Assembly (NCBI RefSeq): GCF_000209735.1
Contig: NC_021002.1
Location: forward strand, 771,032-835,031
DNA from: Mycoplasmopsis fermentans PG18
Lineage (GTDB): Bacteria; Bacillota_I; Bacilli_A; Mycoplasmatales; Metamycoplasmataceae
DNA: 64,000 nucleotides
Reading direction: 5' to 3'
This document shows positions 55,507 to 64,000 of the stretch, one piece after another. The notes beneath the pieces were generated by a model. It did not search any database. It saw only the letters and a list, made by a program, of their open reading frames with translations, and was not told where the DNA came from. The position numbers and the translations under genes are program-made. The first letter of the stretch is position 1. The number at the start of each line of letters is the position of its first letter.

Positions 55507-56151
55507 CTAATGTTTGTCATACTCATAAAAACCATTTAATTTTAGATTAAATGCATATAATTTCAATAATGTTCTTTCATTTTCTCTTATTTTAGTTAAA
55601 TCAACATGGAAGTGCTCACTACCATAACTTCTTGTATTTGTTATATTAATAGGCGAGCTATTAGTATTAATCTTTTGATAATAATTTTCATCAGAAACAT
55701 CGACAATTTTAAAACCAACCCTAGCTCTAGCATTTCTTAATGTTCCATTGTCATAAACTTCCAGAACATCGAATCTATACTTAGGATTTTTAGATTTAAT
55801 TTTTATATATCCTCTTATTCATAAATATTCAGCAGTAAATTCTGATGGTTCAGGATTTATTGTTGCAGAAGGATTATCAATTAATTGTCTTGTAGAAGGA
55901 GGTAGTACATCTTTTGCATATTTCTTCTTGAATTCTGGATTATTTGTTCATTCATCAGCTATAGCTTTGCATTCTTTTTTTAAGTCGTCAGTAGAAATTG
56001 AAAAATTATAATCTTTTCCTTCTTTTAAATTGTCAACAAAGTCTTGTAAAGCTATTCATTTTTCTTGATTTCCTAAACAACTTACTGAAATCATTGGTGT
56101 AGATAAAACACCAATAACTGATGGAACTAAAAGTCACTTGAATTTTTTCAT
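55507..56151 (-). CDS. Lipoprotein, 214 residues, function unknown
   Basis: Several TGA Trp codons hide it under the standard code. Signal peptide MKKFKWLLVPSVIGVLSTP ends at a lipobox VSC near residue 25 (SVSCLGN). The mature part contains YLWIRGYIKIKSKNPKYRF and no known motif. First gene of a two-gene lipoprotein unit. Confidence 0.82.
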
Positions 56152-56297
56152 TTAATTCATCTCTTCTCTACATCATTTTTAATTTAATGATTACTTTAAA
56201 ATTATACAAATTAATAGTAAAAATTTCATTAATTATGATTTAAAAAAATTATTGATTTACCAATAATTCTATTTTAAAGTATTTTTAGAAAAAAATG

Positions 56298-57179
56298 TTA
56301 TTTAAATTTATCTTTTGCTAAACAATATAAACCCATTACAGCGCTGAAATCTGTATAAGGATCAAAAGCAAATTTTACATTTTGATATTGAGATTTAATT
56401 GTATATGTTTTAGCTTTTTCAATAGCTTTTTCTATAAACCAATTATTATGTTCACTAACACTACCGCCAAAAACAACAAGACTTGGATTTAAAAAAGCTA
56501 AAGAAGTTGAGATAGTTCTAGCTAAAGAATCTATACCTTCATTTATTATTTTTTTTGCATTTTCATTATTTGGATATAAAGCAAAAATTTTTTTAGCGTT
56601 TAATTTTTCTCCTGTTAATTTGTTATATCTTAATTCAATGCCTGTTCCTGAAGCATACAATTCCACTGAATAAGGAAGTAAATGAAATGAGTCATCTTCA
56701 TCAGTACCTAAAGGTGCTCTCGCGATTTCTTGAGCTAAGTGATTTTTACCAACATATATTTGATCATTAATAATAAGACCAGCACCTAAACCTGTTGATA
56801 CTGTGAAAAATTGAGTTACATCACTTTTCTTTTGTTTGTAATATTTGTGATTTGCCAAAGCCATAACATTAGCATCGTTTTCAGTAATTATTTCTTTTAG
56901 ATTAGTATGCTTAAATAAATATTTTTTAATGTTTTTGTTAACTCAACCAGGTAAATTAGGTGTATTTAAAACTATTCCTTTGTCATAGTCGGCTGGTCCT
57001 GGAATACATAAAGCCAAGCATTCTATTTTATGCAAATTGCATAAATGAGCAATATGATTTAAAGTTTCACGATAATTATTTTTATTAGTTTCAAATTTAA
57101 CTTTAGATCAAAATTTATTTTTTTTAAATAAAGCGAATCTTGTATTTGTTCCGCCAATATCTGCTGTTGCTATTTTCAT
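56298..57179 (-). CDS. ROK-family sugar kinase (glucokinase-like)
   Basis: 293 residues. Phosphate-binding DIGGTNTRF at residues 7-15, substrate-site CIPGPADYDKG, catalytic Asp in ENDANVMALA, second phosphate loop STGLGAGLI. The usual ROK zinc cluster CxCGxxGC is not seen; LYASGTGIE stands at that position. GAAGGAGAT precedes the ATG. Substrate may be glucose or an N-acetyl-mannosamine type sugar. Confidence 0.9.
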
Positions 57180-57292
57180 AATTGTTTATCTCCTTCTAAA
57201 ATTATAATTTAATTTTTACGTAATTTTTTTATAACTTGAACATACAAGGCTATAAAAATAAAAATTTTAAATATAATTATTAAGGAGTAAAA

Positions 57293-57715
57293 ATGAATAA
57301 ACAAAAGAGATGATGAATGCTATTAAGCTATGTAATAATTGGCTTAGTTTTATTAATAATTAATGTTGTATTAGTTTGTTGTTGACAAAAAGGTAGTGGA
57401 GTTTTTATATCTTTAATTGGTCAAACAATATTAGTAATGTTGCCTTATATTATTGTTGGCTACAGTCATGAAAAATTAAAATATTTTTCGCATGTCAATA
57501 TATCGTTAGGAGTAATCTTAATTATCTTAACTATTTCGCAAGTAGCAGTTTCAACTAAAGCAAATTTCCTTATTTATTTCTTAATAAGCTTTGAAATAAT
57601 TAACGTTATTTGCATAACTATTAGTTTGATTTTTGGCATTATTTTCTTTTTTGATTATCTACAAAGTTTCAAAGAATCTTTATTAATATTTAAACAATAT
57701 TTAAAAGAACTTTAA
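57293..57715 (+). CDS. Membrane protein with four predicted helices
   Basis: 140 residues, mostly hydrophobic (helices about 9-29, 37-56, 64-83, 93-118). AAGGAG before ATG 57293. Three early TGA Trp codons. No family recognised. Confidence 0.75.
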
Positions 57716-57742
57716 ATAGATTACTAACTAAAATTTTAAAAA

Positions 57743-57775
57743 ACATCACACTGATTTTTTACACTAAGTGTGATT
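57743..57775 (+). terminator. Terminator of the four-helix membrane protein gene
   Basis: Stem ATCACACT with AGTGTGAT and a short T tract. Confidence 0.65.
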
Positions 57776-57829
57776 TATTATGCTGTTTTATAGTATTCCA
57801 AGTAAAATCTACTTAATTATTTTTTTGAT

Positions 57830-59158
57830 TCAGAATTCTTTTTTCTTGCTGTAAGGATGCTCATTTAATTTAAAATTAAAACCTTTTCTTTGGTAAATAG
57901 CTTTTGGATTTGACATAGCTTTAAAACCTTCAAAACCATGACTTCTGCCATAGCCAGAATCACCAACACCACCAAAAGGTAAATTACTATTTGCTATATG
58001 CATAATGGTATCATTAATTACTAAAGCTCCACTAGTAACTTGTTCTTTAAATAGCTTTATTATTTTCTTATCTTTAGTAAATAAATAAGCAGCTAAAGGT
58101 TTAGGAAGTGATTTAAATTTGACTAATAAATCATCTAAATTATCATAAGGAATAATAGGCAACAACGGCCCGAAAATTTCTTCTTGCATTATAAGATCAT
58201 TTCAGCTTGTTTCAAAAATATAAGGCATTATTTGTAATGTTTTTTCATTAATTTTATGATCTTTAGGTAAATATTTTTTTAATCTTTCAAAATGTTTTTG
58301 ATTAATTATCTTTGGATAATTACCTTTAATATATTCTTCATTTTGCAAAACGTTTTCAAGATAAACATAACAAGCAGCTTTAAATGCGTTAATTCTATTT
58401 TTATCAATTAAAACATAATCAGGAGCTATACAAGTTTGACCTGCATTAAGCAATTTACCAGCCATAATTTTTTGAGCAGAATAAATTATGTCTTGACTTT
58501 TGTCAACAACGCAAGGGCACTTCCCACCTAATTCTAAAGTAATTGGTGTCAAAGTTTCAGATGCTTTTTTAGCAATAATTTTTCCAACTGTTGTGCTACC
58601 TGTGAAATGAATTAAATCAAATTTGTAGTCCAACAATTCTTGAGCAACTTCTAAAGAACTGTCTGCTACAAAAGCATATTGAGGATCAAAATTATTGTTG
58701 ATTAATTCTTGTAATAATTGTGAAGTGTGGACTGAAAATTCACTTGGTTTAATGATTACTCTATTGCCTGCTGCAAGAGCTGAAACTAATGGCATTAAAC
58801 TCAAATAAAAAGGATAATTTCAAGGACTAATTATTAATACTTGACCTAAAGGTTCATATTGAATTTCACTTTTTCCTAAAGCTAAATGAGAAGGCGTTGA
58901 AACATGAAAAGGCTTAGTTCATTTATTTAAATTTTTAATATTAAATTTGATTTCTTTTAAGACTAAACCTATCTCACTAAAATATGATTCTAGTGATGAT
59001 TTATTAAGGTCCAAAGATAAAGCTTCTTTAATTTTACTTTCATTTTGCACAATTATTGAGTAAAGTTTTTCGATATTTTCTTTTCTCAATTTTTTGTCAA
59101 TAAAAGCATTTTTTAATATTTTTTCTCTTTGCAATTGATAAACATTTTTTGCATTCAT
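57830..59158 (-). CDS. Aldehyde dehydrogenase, class 3-like
   Basis: 442 residues, the short class 3-like length. Conserved segments: SPWNYPF, GNRVIIKPSE, FTGSTTVGK, catalytic Glu in ELGGK, catalytic Cys in NAGQTCIAPDY, EEIFGP, and LPFGGVGDSGYGRSHG. All active-site residues are present. The physiological aldehyde is unknown. It stands alone. Confidence 0.95.
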
Positions 59159-59306
59159 AATATCTCCTGTTTGTCTAAGAATATTATAAATAAATAATTT
59201 TGTTATAAAAATTATATTAAATTTGTAAGTTATTTTAAATTTTGATCTTATTTAAATTAAATTTTTTGTACACAAAAAAAGCACTAAAAAAATTTAAAAA
59301 TAAAAG

Positions 59307-59312
59307 TATAAT
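59307..59312 (+). promoter_or_regulatory. -10 element of the chrA pair, probable leaderless start
   Basis: TATAAT seven bases before ATG 59320, no Shine-Dalgarno. Confidence 0.55.
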
Positions 59313-59319
59313 TCAAAAT

Positions 59320-60048
59320 ATGAATAATCAAAATCAACAAGCAACTCAATATACAAAAAAACCAACATTTTGAAATGTTTTTTTGTTTATTTTATTTATT
59401 ACTTTCATAGGTTTTGGGGGTGGCAATGCCTTGATGCCTGTTATTAAAAAGTATGCTGTTGATAAATATAAATGATTAAATGAAAAAGAATTTGATGAAA
59501 ATGTAATTATTACAAATATGCTTCCAGGTCCTAGCGTCATTGAAGCAATTAGTTATATTACTATTAAACTTTTAGGTTTCAAAAAGGGCTTGTTTTTGGC
59601 AACTTTTGCAACCTTACCTCATGTTTTAGTTTTCTTTTTAATCTTTTATTTTGTGCAACATATTCCTCAAAAATATTTGTTTGTTATTGAACTTGGTGTT
59701 ATTGTTGCAATTATTGGATCATTGATTGGTTTTGCTTGGGAATACTTCAAAAAATCAAGAGGCAAAACTAAAATTAGTTTGTGATTAATTTTATTTTTAA
59801 TAACCTTTGCCTTTAGTTTCTTTATACCAACTCCATGAAATATGCCTGTAATAATTATGGTTCTAATTATTTGTATTTTTGCAACTGTTGAAGCAATCAA
59901 ACACAAAAAAGAAATCAAAAAACTTAAAGAAAATATTGAAAATAAAGTTACTAATTTAGACAATAACATAGAAGAAAAAATAGAACAAAACTTAGAATTA
60001 GAGACCAAAGAAAATGATTTGAATAGTGACAAGAAAGGAGGTCAATAA
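59320..60048 (+). CDS. chrA: Chromate transporter half-protein, first of pair
   Basis: 242 residues. The ChrA signature FIGFGGGNALMPV is near residue 31-43 and LPGPSVIE is the family's second motif. Five to six helices are followed by a cytoplasmic coiled-coil tail (KHKKEIKKLKENIENK). Half-size ChrA proteins work as antiparallel pairs; the partner overlaps by TAATG. Whether chromate is transported is open, as many ChrA relatives have unknown substrates. Confidence 0.9.
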
Positions 60049-60713
60049 TGGCTTGACTTGCTTTACTTGTTGCCCTACCTTTTTTGGTATTAATTAGCTT
60101 ATCTGTTTTTGGCGGTGGGCAAATATTTATGCCTATTTTTAGTTGATTCTGAGGATTATTTAGAGAATGATTTGGAAGTAATATTACTGAAAGTGATATT
60201 AGCCAAGTATTTGCTGTTGGTAATGCAACACCTGGAATTTTATCTACTAAGTTTGCTTTAGTTACGGGATACTTCTATGCTAATAAAGAATGATGAGGAT
60301 TTATAGTTATGTTTTTAACTTATTTAGTCTTTGTTATTCCACCAATTTTAATGATGAAATTAGCAATGAAATATTCAAAAAAATTTGAAAATAATAAATA
60401 TTTAATAAAATTAATTAACATAATGAATCCTGTTGTAACAGGTATTATTGTTGCCTTGGGTTTTCAACTTTTTATAGCTTCAGTAGCACCTCAAGTTTTC
60501 TTTAATAAATCATTTACTAACTATGTAGGAATAAATAATGATACACAAAAAGCACTGTTTTATAGGGGTTGACGTCGAATTGCTGTTTACTGTTATGTGC
60601 CTGTTGGAGTGATACTTTCAACTACTCTTTATCTTAAAAAAGTCCCTGTGGTCGCTTTGATCTTAAGCAACATAGTTTTAGCTTTAATTATTTTTGAACC
60701 TTGACTAGGTTAA
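60048..60713 (+). CDS. chrA: Chromate transporter half-protein, second of pair
   Basis: 221 residues. SVFGGGQIFMPIF is the ChrA motif, followed by VGNATPGILSTKFALVTGY. The ATG overlaps the stop of the first half, and AAAGGAGG lies before it. Four or five helices follow, with five Trp codons written TGA. Confidence 0.9.
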
Positions 60714-60741
60714 AAACAATTTTGAATTTTTAATTATAATA

Positions 60742-60747
60742 TATAAT
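60742..60747 (+). promoter_or_regulatory. -10 element of the pseudouridine synthase gene, probable leaderless start
   Basis: TATAAT six bases before ATG 60754. Confidence 0.6.
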
Positions 60748-60753
60748 TACTCT

Positions 60754-61677
60754 ATGTTAAAAATTAGTGTTCAATATAAAGAGAGAATCGATAAGTATAT
60801 CGGTCAAAATAGTGAATTAAGTCGAAATGATATTAAAGAGTTAATTGAGCAAGGTGCAGTTTATATTAATGACAACGTTCAAGTACATAAATGTAATTAC
60901 ATCGTTCGCGAAGGACAAGAAATTACAATTGTTAAATTACTTAACAAAGAAATTAAAATTGAACCAGTTAATATTCCTCTTGACATTAAATATGAAGATG
61001 ATGATTTAGTAATAATTAATAAACCAAGTAATCTAGTTGTCCACCCTTCACCGGGGCATTACAATGACACACTAGTTAATGGACTTTTATATCATTTTAA
61101 AAACAATTTATCAAATGAAAATGGGTTACTTCGACCAGGTATAGTACACCGTATTGATAAAGACACAAGTGGCTTATTAATAATTGCTAAAAATAACAAG
61201 ATGCATAACTCATTAACTGACATGCTCAAAAGACATGAAATTGAAAGAAGTTATTTAGCTATCGTTAGAGGCTTAATTGAAAATCCACTTACTAAAATTA
61301 ATTTACCAATTGCTAGAAATACTGTTGATCGTAAAATGATGTCAGTTCATAAAGAAGGTAAAGAAGCTATAACCTTTGTTCATTTGCTTAAGCACTTTTA
61401 TTTAGATAAAGAACCAATGTCTTTAGTTAGATGCGAATTAAAAACAGGTCGAACTCATCAAATTAGAGTCCACTTGTCTTACATCAAACATCCAGTTTAC
61501 GGTGATCCTACTTATGGCAAAAGTGTTGATGAATTTAATCAAAGATTACATGCTTATAAATTAAAATTTATTCATCCACTTACTAAAAAAGAAATTTGTG
61601 TTTATGCACCGGTGCCTAAAGAATTTGATGTAGCCGATTATGATTTTAATGAACTATTAAAAAATAATGTTTTATAA
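60754..61677 (+). CDS. rluD: Ribosomal large subunit pseudouridine synthase, RluD type
   Basis: 307 residues. An N-terminal S4 RNA-binding domain is followed by the RluA-family catalytic motif HRIDKDTSGLL with its Asp, then GRTHQIRVH. RluD modifies helix 69 of 23S rRNA; RluA/RluC subtypes cannot be excluded from sequence alone. Confidence 0.92.
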   Translation: MLKISVQYKERIDKYIGQNSELSRNDIKELIEQGAVYINDNVQVHKCNYIVREGQEITIVKLLNKEIKIEPVNIPLDIKYEDDDLVIINKPSNLVVHPSPGHYNDTLVNGLLYHFKNNLSNENGLLRPGIVHRIDKDTSGLLIIAKNNKMHNSLTDMLKRHEIERSYLAIVRGLIENPLTKINLPIARNTVDRKMMSVHKEGKEAITFVHLLKHFYLDKEPMSLVRCELKTGRTHQIRVHLSYIKHPVYGDPTYGKSVDEFNQRLHAYKLKFIHPLTKKEICVYAPVPKEFDVADYDFNELLKNNVL

Positions 61678-61703
61678 TATATTAATTAGATATAGGAGAA
61701 AAA

Positions 61704-62654
61704 ATGAATTTATTCGACAAAAAATATTTACAAATTAAAAGCACAAATAAACTTTGAGCTCTAGAAAAAGAAAGATTTAGACCAGTTGTAATTCTTTCTC
61801 TTTTAACATTCTTTTTAGCACTTGCTTGTGCTTTAACTTCAACAATTTTGCTCGCTGCTTTTAAAGATAATTTAGTTGACTATATTGTAAAAATTAATGG
61901 TGGTACAACTCCAAGTTTTAAACCTGAAGATCAAATAATGAGCATGATTATTACAAATGGTTTAGTTACAGTTGGTATGTTAGTTAGCATTATTGTATTT
62001 TTAGTTTTTTATGCTCGAACATTTAAAGAAAAATCATTAGCCAACATGCATACATGACCTTCAATGGTTTTAATCATTTCTTGATTTATAAACTTGTTCT
62101 CAATTATTAGAAACATTAGATCACTAGCTACTGCTTACAATCCAATTATTTTATCAATAACAATAGTTACTTCAGTTATCACAGTTGTTTTAATTGTTTT
62201 CCAATTCTTGTTTGTTAGTCAATTAAGATACTTCAAAGGTGTATTTATTAATGCAAGAAGATTAGAAGAAATCAAACAACTTCAAAAAAAGATGAAAGAA
62301 TCAGGTATGATGGATGAAAGCAATTTAGCAAACAATCTTTTTGGAATCATGTTAGATGATGTTGATGATGTAAGTGCTAATCAAGATAAAAGCAAATTCA
62401 ATAAAGAAGAAGATATTGAAGAAGCTGAAATAGTTGATAACAAAGCACATCTTAAAAATAATGAAAAAGAAAATGAAGAAAAAATCAAAAAATTATTAGC
62501 ATTGCCTAATGCAAAACTTTACAACATAGCAGAAACCCTATACATTAGTGGTTACAAAAAAATGGACAAAGAAGAATTATGCCGCTTAATTGTTCAAATT
62601 GTTGATACTCAAAAGGCTAAAGAAGACGAAGAAGCAAACAAAGACAAAAAATAA
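61704..62654 (+). CDS. Four-helix membrane protein with Rho-N/SAP-like C-terminal motif
   Basis: 316 residues. Helices at about residues 28-52, 75-97, 116-130 and 150-175 are followed by an acidic cytoplasmic tail. The last about 45 residues (LPNAKLYNIAETLYISGY, then KMDKEELCRLIVQIV) have the LxxxkLyxiAxxLxIxGYxKMxKxELixxI pattern of Rho N-terminal/SAP-like nucleic-acid-binding domains. GGAGAA before ATG 61704. A membrane-tethered nucleic-acid-binding role is inferred, not shown. Confidence 0.72.
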
Positions 62655-62662
62655 TTTCAATA

Positions 62663-62694
62663 CAAAAAGCAGAATTCAAGTTTTGCTTTTTTTG
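62663..62694 (+). terminator. Terminator abutting the rnhB promoter
   Basis: Stem AAAAAGCAGAA with TTTTGCTTTTT and a T run. The T run directly precedes the TATAAT of rnhB. Confidence 0.75.
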
Positions 62695-62700
62695 TATAAT
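62695..62700 (+). promoter_or_regulatory. -10 element of rnhB, probable leaderless start
   Basis: TATAAT seven bases before ATG 62708. This supports 62708 and not the in-frame TTG at 62702. Confidence 0.6.
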
Positions 62701-62707
62701 TTTGATT

Positions 62708-63304
62708 ATGTTGAATTATGAAAAAGAAAATTATCCTGACACTAAATTAATTGTAGGCTTAGATGAAGCAGGAAGAGGTTGTTGTGCAGGGCCTTTAGTA
62801 GTTGGTTGTGTTATTATGCCTCAAAATTTTAACCATCCTTTAATAAAGGATTCTAAACAATTGAGTCAAAAACAACGTGAGGAAGCGTTAGAAATTATTC
62901 TTGAAAATGCTATTGAAACAGTAACAACTATTATTAATGCTCAAGAAGTAGATCAACTAAATCCAAAGCAAGCTTCAAGAATTGGCATGCAAAGGTGTAT
63001 TAATAAACTTAATACAAAACCTGAATTAGTAATTACAGATTTTGAAAAAATTAATGACATCAATATACCTCAAATTAATTTAGTAAAAGGTGACCAATTA
63101 AGTATTAATGTGGCAGCAGCTTCAATTTTAGCTAAAGTAACTAGGGACTTAATTATGGTTGGAATTGACAAAAAATTTCCTATGTATAATTTCAAGAAAA
63201 ATAAGGGCTATTGTACAAAAGAACATGAAGCAGCAATGAGTCAATATGGCATCTGTGAATTTCATAGAAAGTCATATAAAAATGTTAAAAAATATTTGAA
63301 TTAA
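62708..63304 (+). CDS. rnhB: Ribonuclease HII
   Basis: 198 residues. The catalytic motif GLDEAGRG with the first Asp and Glu is near the start; further acidic residues are in VITDFEKIND, and AAASILAKVTRDLIM and KNKGYCTKEH are family segments. It removes RNA from RNA-DNA hybrids. Standard length. Confidence 0.95.
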   Translation: MLNYEKENYPDTKLIVGLDEAGRGCCAGPLVVGCVIMPQNFNHPLIKDSKQLSQKQREEALEIILENAIETVTTIINAQEVDQLNPKQASRIGMQRCINKLNTKPELVITDFEKINDINIPQINLVKGDQLSINVAAASILAKVTRDLIMVGIDKKFPMYNFKKNKGYCTKEHEAAMSQYGICEFHRKSYKNVKKYLN

Positions 63305-63382
63305 ACAAATTAATTTTTTACCAAAACCATTGTTTTATGCTATATTTAATAAGAAATTGAGTTAATTATAAAAGGAGTTAAT

Positions 63383-64000
63383 ATGAAAGCTTTAGTAAAA
63401 TCAAGTATTACAACTTTGGATAAAAATTATCCTCAATTTGATTGAATTAAATTAACAACGAATGAACAAATTAAACACTCAAAACCAATTTCAAAACCTA
63501 TGCTAATTGCTCTAAGTGGCAAAACAGTTTTAAATGAAAAATTTAATGAAATTGTTCAACAAAAAATTGAATTAGAAAAGAAATATGGAGCATTTATTTA
63601 CTTTGATGTAATTGTTAAAGAAGAAACTTTAACCTTAGATAATTGTGACTACCAAGTTATCATGGAAACATTCAAACCAAATGAAATTGCTAAAATTAAT
63701 TTAGTTCCTAAAGACTATATTCCAGCTTTTGATCCTTTACCAATTAATAAATTAGAAGAATATGCAATGGAATATAATCCGGGCGGTTCAAAAAATTTAG
63801 CAAAAGAAGAATTAAATGAAATTAAAAGATGATATAAGCATGATGTTTATGCAAAATTCTTTAGAGAAATAAGAGATAAAGCAATAGAAACTTTTGATAT
63901 TATGGTTTCAGACCATGCTATTGAAAGATGAAATAAAGTTAATAATAATGACTATGAAACAGACATAAAAAAGATAGCTTATATTTCAAAAATAAACTTA
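63383..64000 (+). CDS. Unidentified protein, cut by the window end
   Basis: 206 codons from ATG 63383 with AAAGGAG before it, still open at 64000. Soluble, no signal peptide or helix. Segments such as YFDVIVKEETLTLDNCDYQV and VSDHAIERWNKV are distinctive but I do not recognise the family. Two or more TGA Trp codons. Confidence 0.7.

Overview
The window reads as an AT-rich mollicute (Mycoplasma/Metamycoplasma-type) chromosome. TGA is read as tryptophan in almost every gene, lipoproteins follow the short mycoplasma signal pattern, ProS is the eukaryote-like type, ClpB lacks its N-domain, and many genes are small membrane proteins of unknown role. A hominis-group species is a reasonable guess; the sequence alone does not settle it.

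Layout. 1-8614: 3' part of a giant FtsX-type ABC permease and its ATPase. 8736-11505: cdsA and a nucleotidyltransferase-aminotransferase fusion resembling phosphonate cytidylyltransferase/AEP transaminase. 11593-12890: rplK-rplA with a leader that resembles the 23S L1 site. 13090-15775: a small membrane protein, an IS30 relic, tRNA-Lys(CTT) and RNase J. 16124-18799: a large membrane-protein gene split by an in-frame TAA. 18857-22648: an ABC exporter and a Cof-type phosphatase. 22761-29361: a small membrane protein, ppa, two tandem transglutaminase-like lipoprotein genes (the second broken by TAA), rpmG, proS and a small conserved gene.

29373-34476 is an accessory island inside the proS-side terminator. 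A 22-bp inverted repeat is duplicated at its two ends. Within it are two damaged IS30-family copies, a decayed gene, and an intact three-gene cassette (a 436-aa protein with hydrophobic blocks and two paralogous membrane proteins) that matches nothing I know. 34592-41185: polC and clpB, the latter with a CIRCE operator.

41349-49183 is a type I restriction-modification locus: XRE regulator, hsdR, hsdM, a truncated hsdS, a full hsdS, and convergent to them a serine recombinase plus an hsdS half-gene. A 27-bp perfect inverted repeat links the full and half hsdS genes in matching reading frame, so inversion would swap the second target-recognition domain.

49291-64000 is mostly core: trmB, a sirtuin, pgsA with an overlapping membrane-protein gene, a voltage-gated-type K+ channel, tRNA-Ser(CGA), two lipoproteins, a ROK kinase, an aldehyde dehydrogenase, a tandem half-size ChrA pair, an RluD-type pseudouridine synthase, a membrane protein with a Rho-N/SAP-like tail, rnhB, and an unidentified gene cut by the window end. 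Many genes lack a Shine-Dalgarno and carry TATAAT 6-10 nt before the ATG, suggesting leaderless mRNAs.
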